In this document: piece after piece, positions 4,836 to 8,527 of the stretch
Position numbering within the stretch: position 1 is the first letter of the stretch
Layout: every line of letters begins with the position of its first letter
DNA from: Ectopseudomonas composti
Lineage (GTDB): Bacteria > Pseudomonadota > Gammaproteobacteria > Pseudomonadales > Pseudomonadaceae
Assembly: GCA_946886245.1 (NCBI GenBank)
Contig: CAMPIF010000162.1
Location: forward strand, 1 to 8,527
Length of the DNA: 8,527 bases
Direction of reading: 5' to 3'
Notes under the pieces: generated by a model
Told to the model about the DNA's origin: nothing
Seen by the model: only the letters and a program-made list of their open reading frames with translations
The model's database searches: none
Made by a program: the position numbers and the translations under genes

Positions 4836-7271
4836 ATGAACAAAGCTTTTAGTATCGTCTGGAGCTTTACCCGCAACAGCTTCGTGGTTGCCGATGAACA
4901 TGCCAACCTGCATGGCAAGCGCAGTGGCGGCGCACTCAAGCTCGCAGGTGTAGCCCTTGCCCTGACGACAGCTGGAGCAGCGCAGGCCGTCCCGGGTATT
5001 TGCGGGGCTGGCAACAACACCATCAGCGGCAACGAATCCTACAGTTGTTATCTGTACGGCAATGACAGCCTGACAGTGAGTAAATCCGGCAGCATCACCA
5101 CAGCCAATGAGTCAGCCGTTTTCAGCGATTTCGGTTTCGGCAGCATCAGCAATGCCGGGATCATCCGCAATACCAGCGGCACCTATTACCTGGACGGTTC
5201 CGGCATTTATCTACAAGCCAGCGGCAGCAGCATCAGCAACCTGGCAGGCGCCACCATCGAAGGCTCCTTCGCCGGCATTACCCTGGATGGTCTGGCGCAA
5301 ACGGTGACGCTCGACAGCCTCGGCAATGCCGGCACCATCACCGGGGGTATCGGTGTTCTGGCGACCGGAGCTGTGGACATCAGCACCATCGTCAACAGCG
5401 GCACCATCAGCGGCATCGGTACTGATGGTGTCGGCATCGGTATTGATACTGGCACGACCATCGACTCAATCAACAACAGCGGCACCATCAATGGCACCCT
5501 GGCGGGGATTCAGGTCTATGACAGCGCCATCGGTGCCATCACCAACAGTGGCACCATCTCGGGCACAGACTTCTCGATTGCAGATCAGGCCGGCAGTGGG
5601 ATGGCCATTGATATTACCGGCCAGAAGGCACGCCTGGTGGGCGACGTCAGAGCCCAGTACAGCACCCTCACTCTCAAGTCTGGCGCAGTGTTCAGCACCG
5701 AGAGCGCGGTCGACGTCGACCGCTTTGTGATCGAGAACGGTGCCACTCTGAAGATGGGCACGGGCCTCAGCACATCTGGCACGATGGACGACGGCATCGT
5801 TGTCTTCAGCGGCCTTAGCAACGCGGGCACCCTTGGCCTGGCAGCGGGCGTCACCGGCACCATTTATGGCGACTACAACCAGGCCAGCAGCGGCGCCTTG
5901 AAGATTGGCGTGGCGGATGACAGCACCTACGGCAAGCTGGTGGTAGACGGCACCGCTACCTTGCTCGGCAATGCCAAGATCATGGTGGACGTCAGCAATC
6001 CCGGCTACTCCTTCACGGCCAGCACACTCGACGATGTACTCAGCGCCAACGACCTGATCAGCGACGGTACCTTTGCCGTCAGCGACAACTCCCTGCTTTT
6101 CGACTTCGGCGCGGTCAAGGACGGTAATACCGTCGACCTGACACTGGCCAAGGCCGAGACTGCCGGCGTGCTGGACAGCGTCATCAATACCGGCAACAAC
6201 CCGGCACAAGAAGCAGCCCAGGTGCTCGACAAGGCACTAGCCGAAGATCCGACTGGTGAGCTGGCGTCCAACTTCATCGGTCTGACCAGCGAGCAGGAGG
6301 TCTCCAACGCAGTCACCTCTACCCTGCCCACTGTCGCCGGCAGCGCCAGCAATGCCACAAACAGCACATTGGCCGGTATCAACCGGGTGATTCAGGCCCA
6401 TCAGGACAGCAATCGCGGCCTGTCTTCGGGTGACGCCCTGAGCAACGGCAATCTCTGGATCAAGACCTTCGGCTCCTGGGCCGAGCAACATGAACGTAGC
6501 GGTATCTCTGGCTACGACGCCGACACCAAGGGCCTGGCTATCGGTGCCGATACGGCCGTTTCCGAAACCACCCGGCTTGGCCTGGCATTCGCTTACGCAC
6601 AGACCGACCTGGACAGCGACTCACCGATTGCCCCGCAAAGCGCCCAGATCGATACCTTCCAGCTGATAGGCTACGGCAGTTACGCCCTGAGTGCCGATAC
6701 CGAGCTGAACTTCCAGCTGGATGCCGGGCAAAACCGCAACGAAAGCAAGCGCCACATGCCTTTCGCAGATGCCACTGCCCACGCCGACTACAACGGCTAC
6801 AACGTCCATGCCGGCATTGGCATCGGTCACAACATGCACCTGTCCGAACAGCTGACCTTCGTGCCTTCGGCCCGTGCGGACTACACGTGGATAGGCACCG
6901 ATTCGTATCATGAAAAAGGTGCTGGCGCTCTTGATCTGGACGTAGACAGCAACGACACCGAAGAGCTGCTGCTCAGCATCGACGGAAAACTCAACTACGC
7001 CTTGAGCGAAGCCACCCTGCTCAGTGCCAACCTCGGCGCCGGCTACGACGTGATCGACGAGAACGGCGCAATCACGTCCACCTACGCTGGCGCCCCCGGT
7101 GCCGCCTTCAGAACCCAAGGGATGGACCTGGAGCCCTGGCTAGCCCGCGCCGGACTGGGTCTGACCCACACCCTGAGCGGAGGCACCGAAGTCAGCCTGC
7201 GGTACGATGCAGAGGCGCGTAGCGACTTCACCAACCAGGGTGCCTCAGTGAAAGCACGCTGGGCCTTCTGA
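4836..7271 (+). CDS. Autotransporter (type Va secretion) with repeat-built beta-helix passenger; function unknown
   Basis: The 811-residue protein begins with an extended signal peptide region (MNKAFSIVWSFTRNSFVV, residues 1-18), a charged stretch, a hydrophobic core (GVALALTTAGAAQA) and a likely cleavage after Ala51. Residues 52 to about 480 form the passenger, with imperfect N-S/A-G-T-I-S/N/T-G repeats typical of a right-handed beta-helix. Only two cysteines, Cys56 and Cys71, occur in the mature protein. A helical linker (GINRVIQAHQDSNRGLSSGD, about 515-536) leads to the translocator barrel, from about W541 (LWIKTFGSW) to the terminal aromatic residue Phe811 in ARWAF. I see no protease triad, GDSL motif or RGD, so an adhesin or other surface role is more likely than an enzyme. 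Its codon use is visibly less G+C-biased than that of the atu genes. It sits between atuG and the lipoprotein gene; no homologue can be named from sequence. Confidence 0.9.
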   Translation: MNKAFSIVWSFTRNSFVVADEHANLHGKRSGGALKLAGVALALTTAGAAQAVPGICGAGNNTISGNESYSCYLYGNDSLTVSKSGSITTANESAVFSDFGFGSISNAGIIRNTSGTYYLDGSGIYLQASGSSISNLAGATIEGSFAGITLDGLAQTVTLDSLGNAGTITGGIGVLATGAVDISTIVNSGTISGIGTDGVGIGIDTGTTIDSINNSGTINGTLAGIQVYDSAIGAITNSGTISGTDFSIADQAGSGMAIDITGQKARLVGDVRAQYSTLTLKSGAVFSTESAVDVDRFVIENGATLKMGTGLSTSGTMDDGIVVFSGLSNAGTLGLAAGVTGTIYGDYNQASSGALKIGVADDSTYGKLVVDGTATLLGNAKIMVDVSNPGYSFTASTLDDVLSANDLISDGTFAVSDNSLLFDFGAVKDGNTVDLTLAKAETAGVLDSVINTGNNPAQEAAQVLDKALAEDPTGELASNFIGLTSEQEVSNAVTSTLPTVAGSASNATNSTLAGINRVIQAHQDSNRGLSSGDALSNGNLWIKTFGSWAEQHERSGISGYDADTKGLAIGADTAVSETTRLGLAFAYAQTDLDSDSPIAPQSAQIDTFQLIGYGSYALSADTELNFQLDAGQNRNESKRHMPFADATAHADYNGYNVHAGIGIGHNMHLSEQLTFVPSARADYTWIGTDSYHEKGAGALDLDVDSNDTEELLLSIDGKLNYALSEATLLSANLGAGYDVIDENGAITSTYAGAPGAAFRTQGMDLEPWLARAGLGLTHTLSGGTEVSLRYDAEARSDFTNQGASVKARWAF
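5331..5558 (+). repeat. Passenger-encoded tandem repeats
   Basis: GGCACCATC, encoding Gly-Thr-Ile in the (N/S/A)-G-T-I-x-G turn motif, recurs at 5331, 5400, 5481 and 5550, giving spacings of 23, 27 and 23 codons. The same turn occurs in looser form near 5140-5260. The regular rung-length spacing supports a beta-helix. The repeats are diverged at DNA level, so they are old structural repeats and not a recent expansion. Confidence 0.7.
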
Positions 7272-7275
7272 GCAC

Positions 7276-7289
7276 GGTGTCGCGACACC
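7276..7289. other. 14-base perfect palindrome after the autotransporter stop
   Basis: GGTGTCG-CGACACC starts 5 bases after the stop codon. In RNA it would fold only with a strained loop, so it could be part of a termination or mRNA-end structure, or a protein-binding site. It directly abuts the hairpin at 7290-7315. Confidence 0.35.
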
Positions 7290-7315
7290 AAGGCCACGCT
7301 CAATGCCGTGGTCTT
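7290..7315 (+). terminator. Candidate terminator hairpin after the autotransporter gene
   Basis: AAGGCCACG (7290-7298) pairs with CGTGGTCTT (7307-7315) in a 9-base-pair stem with one G-U pair and an 8-base loop. The downstream T-run is missing (CGGGTGTTGG follows), so it would be an imperfect intrinsic terminator. The rest of the 145-base spacer shows no clear promoter. Confidence 0.4.
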
Positions 7316-7416
7316 CGGGTGTTGGCGCTCAGCACGGATGAGCAAGATGAAACGACGGCGCGCGACACCCCGCTCCATCTGCAAACAGCTCGGTCAGCTG
7401 AGGTAGATATGCATCC

Positions 7417-8268
7417 ATGCGCCTGAGCCCCCTATTCCTGCTGGCAGGAACATTACTGCTGGCAGCCTGCACCTCCTTTCCCAGCCCGGGCGAGCGGCGT
7501 CAGCAAGCATCCACGCTCGCGCACCAGCAGAACTGGCAGGCGCTGCAACTGCAGGGCGGTGTCTTTCGCCTGCAGGCCTTTGCGCCTCAGACCAGAGGTG
7601 ATGAGCTGACGATCTATCTGGAGGGTGATGGCTTTGCCTGGATCAACGCTCGCCAACCCTCCAGTGACCCGACCCCTCTCGACCCGATTGCCCTGCGCCT
7701 GGCATTGGCACAACCCCGAGGCAACGCTGCCTATCTGGGCCGCCCATGCCAGTATCTGGATGCCTCTCGCCCACCCTGCCAAAGACGCTACTGGACTGAC
7801 GCCCGCTTCGCCGAAGAAGTGGTACAGAGTCTTGATCAGGCTGTTGACCAATTGAAAGACCGAGCTGGCGCTCGGCGCCTGGTGCTCATCGGCTACTCGG
7901 GCGGTGGAGCCCTGACATTGCTCCTCGCGGCGCGGCGTGACGATGTGAAGCGCATCGTCACGATTGCCGGCAACCTCGATCATGCCGCCTGGACCCATCA
8001 CCATCGAATCTCCGCCCTGAACGGTTCACTGGACACTGCGCCCCTGCGTGCGCGGTTGGCGAAGGTTGAACAGTTTCACCTGGTAGGAGCTGAAGATCGC
8101 ATTATCCCCCCCCGATTAACCGAAGCGTTCCTGGCGGGCTACCCTCCCGGCCACCGCGCGCAGCGCAAGGTAGTACCTGGCTATGATCATCGCTGCTGCT
8201 GGGCACAAGGCTGGCCTGCCCTTTGGGAGCATATCGAGGCCTGGCAACCGGGCTCACAGGATTTCTAA
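7417..8268 (+). CDS. Lipoprotein alpha/beta hydrolase, probable esterase-type, substrate unknown
   Basis: The 283-residue protein starts with a lipoprotein signal (MRLSPLFLLAGTLLLAAC). The lipobox LAAC puts the lipidated Cys at residue 18, and Thr at +2 fits outer-membrane sorting. The nucleophile elbow GYSGGG places Ser161 (LIGYSGGGALTLLLAARR), Asp227 lies in GAEDRIIPP, and His258 lies in GYDHRCCW, so an alpha/beta-hydrolase triad in the right order is complete. Additional cysteines (in RPCQ, PPCQRR and HRCCW) could form disulfides in the periplasm. The start has GAGG about 13 bases upstream, rather far. It lies 145 bases after the autotransporter gene and 126 before atuH. An esterase or lipase activity is inferred from the fold; a role in releasing terpenoid alcohols from esters is only a contextual guess. 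Confidence 0.82.
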   Translation: MRLSPLFLLAGTLLLAACTSFPSPGERRQQASTLAHQQNWQALQLQGGVFRLQAFAPQTRGDELTIYLEGDGFAWINARQPSSDPTPLDPIALRLALAQPRGNAAYLGRPCQYLDASRPPCQRRYWTDARFAEEVVQSLDQAVDQLKDRAGARRLVLIGYSGGGALTLLLAARRDDVKRIVTIAGNLDHAAWTHHHRISALNGSLDTAPLRARLAKVEQFHLVGAEDRIIPPRLTEAFLAGYPPGHRAQRKVVPGYDHRCCWAQGWPALWEHIEAWQPGSQDF

Positions 8269-8341
8269 ACGACGATAGCAACGCCATTTGCCGATCTGCC
8301 CACCGAAGCGCGCGCCAGGGCCATGGCTGCTAAGCGCCACG

Positions 8342-8355
8342 CTGACTAGAGTCAG
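8342..8355. promoter_or_regulatory. Inverted repeat upstream of atuH, possible operator
   Basis: CTGACT-AG-AGTCAG is a perfect 6+6 inverted repeat about 40 bases before the atuH start, in the 126-base spacer after the hydrolase gene. The location suggests independent control of atuH. AtuR, the TetR-type repressor of atu genes, is known to bind inverted repeats at atuA, but no similarity to that site can be asserted here. Confidence 0.35.
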
Positions 8356-8394
8356 GACTCGCCTCTCATTCATGACATCCCAAGTGCGAGCCCC

Positions 8395-8527
8395 ATGAGC
8401 CAAGCCGATCTGATTTCGCCCTTCCGCTTCCTGGCCCACCTGCCGCAGCACCTGCCGCGAGTGCCGCGCATGCTGCGCGGCCTTTACTACGCCGGCATTC
8501 GCAACCGCGAGAAGAACCTGTCGCTGG
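8395..8527 (+). CDS. atuH: Acyl-CoA synthetase AtuH, N-terminus (very-long-chain acyl-CoA synthetase type), partial at right edge
   Basis: From ATG 8395 the frame stays open to the window edge (44 complete codons), starting MSQADLISPFRFLAHLPQHL and continuing PRVPRMLRGLYYAGIRNREKNLSL. This matches the N-terminus I recall for Pseudomonas very-long-chain/FATP-like AMP-forming acyl-CoA synthetases. No AMP-binding motif is reached before the edge, so the family call rests on this segment and on its position. In P. aeruginosa the atu cluster ends with atuH (PA2893), a predicted acyl-CoA synthetase thought to activate acyclic terpenoid acids. The Shine-Dalgarno is weak (GCGAG about 5 bases upstream). 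The alternative is a general long-chain acyl-CoA synthetase unrelated to terpene use. Confidence 0.65.
   Translation, partial: MSQADLISPFRFLAHLPQHLPRVPRMLRGLYYAGIRNREKNLSL

Noticed and set aside
5331..5558. Spaced GGCACCATC repeats as a CRISPR-like or recent tandem array
   Set aside because: They are in one coding frame, short, diverged, and encode beta-helix turns; no conserved direct repeat with unique spacers.
5466..6209. Minus-strand open frame opposite the passenger (247 codons)
   Set aside because: Its repeats are the complement of the passenger repeats; no independent coding evidence.

Overview
The window is high-GC gammaproteobacterial DNA and reads as Pseudomonas. The gene set and order match the acyclic terpene utilisation (atu) cluster known from P. 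aeruginosa and P. citronellolis. Intergenic palindromes starting with GTAG and carrying TAGGGTGGATC or TAGGAGCGGCTTCAGCCGCG cores are of a kind I associate with the P. mendocina / P. pseudoalcaligenes / P. stutzeri side of the genus. The species assignment is an inference.

Layout, all genes on the + strand. (1) 1-574: C-terminal half of an acyl-CoA dehydrogenase (AtuD, citronellyl-CoA dehydrogenase). (2) 755-1552: crotonase-fold hydratase (AtuE, isohexenylglutaconyl-CoA hydratase). (3) 1728-3713: biotin-dependent carboxylase alpha subunit (AtuF, geranyl-CoA carboxylase). (4) 3788-4636: HSDL2-like short-chain dehydrogenase (AtuG). (5) 4836-7271: classical type Va autotransporter with an extended signal peptide, a repeat-built passenger and a 12-stranded-type barrel. 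(6) 7417-8268: lipoprotein alpha/beta hydrolase with a complete Ser-Asp-His triad. (7) 8395 to the edge: N-terminus of a very-long-chain-type acyl-CoA synthetase (AtuH).

The atu enzymes convert citronellol-type monoterpenoids to compounds that enter leucine/isovalerate catabolism: CoA activation (AtuH), dehydrogenation of citronellyl-CoA to geranyl-CoA (AtuD), carboxylation to isohexenylglutaconyl-CoA (AtuC/AtuF), and hydration (AtuE). In the P. aeruginosa arrangement as I remember it, atuG and atuH are adjacent. Here an outer-membrane/surface pair (autotransporter plus lipoprotein hydrolase) lies between them, and this is the most distinctive feature of the window.

The three spacers atuD-E, atuE-F and atuF-G all hold REP-type palindromes; I see none in the three spacers around the two surface genes. 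One REP begins inside the stop codon of atuF. The atuE-F spacer also encodes a 13-residue peptide, overlapping the atuE stop, that resembles the N-terminal motif of tRNA-dihydrouridine synthase A (DusA). dusA is a known integration target of mobile islands, so this may be an attachment-site relic. I found no RNA genes, CRISPR arrays, insertion sequences or replication origins.
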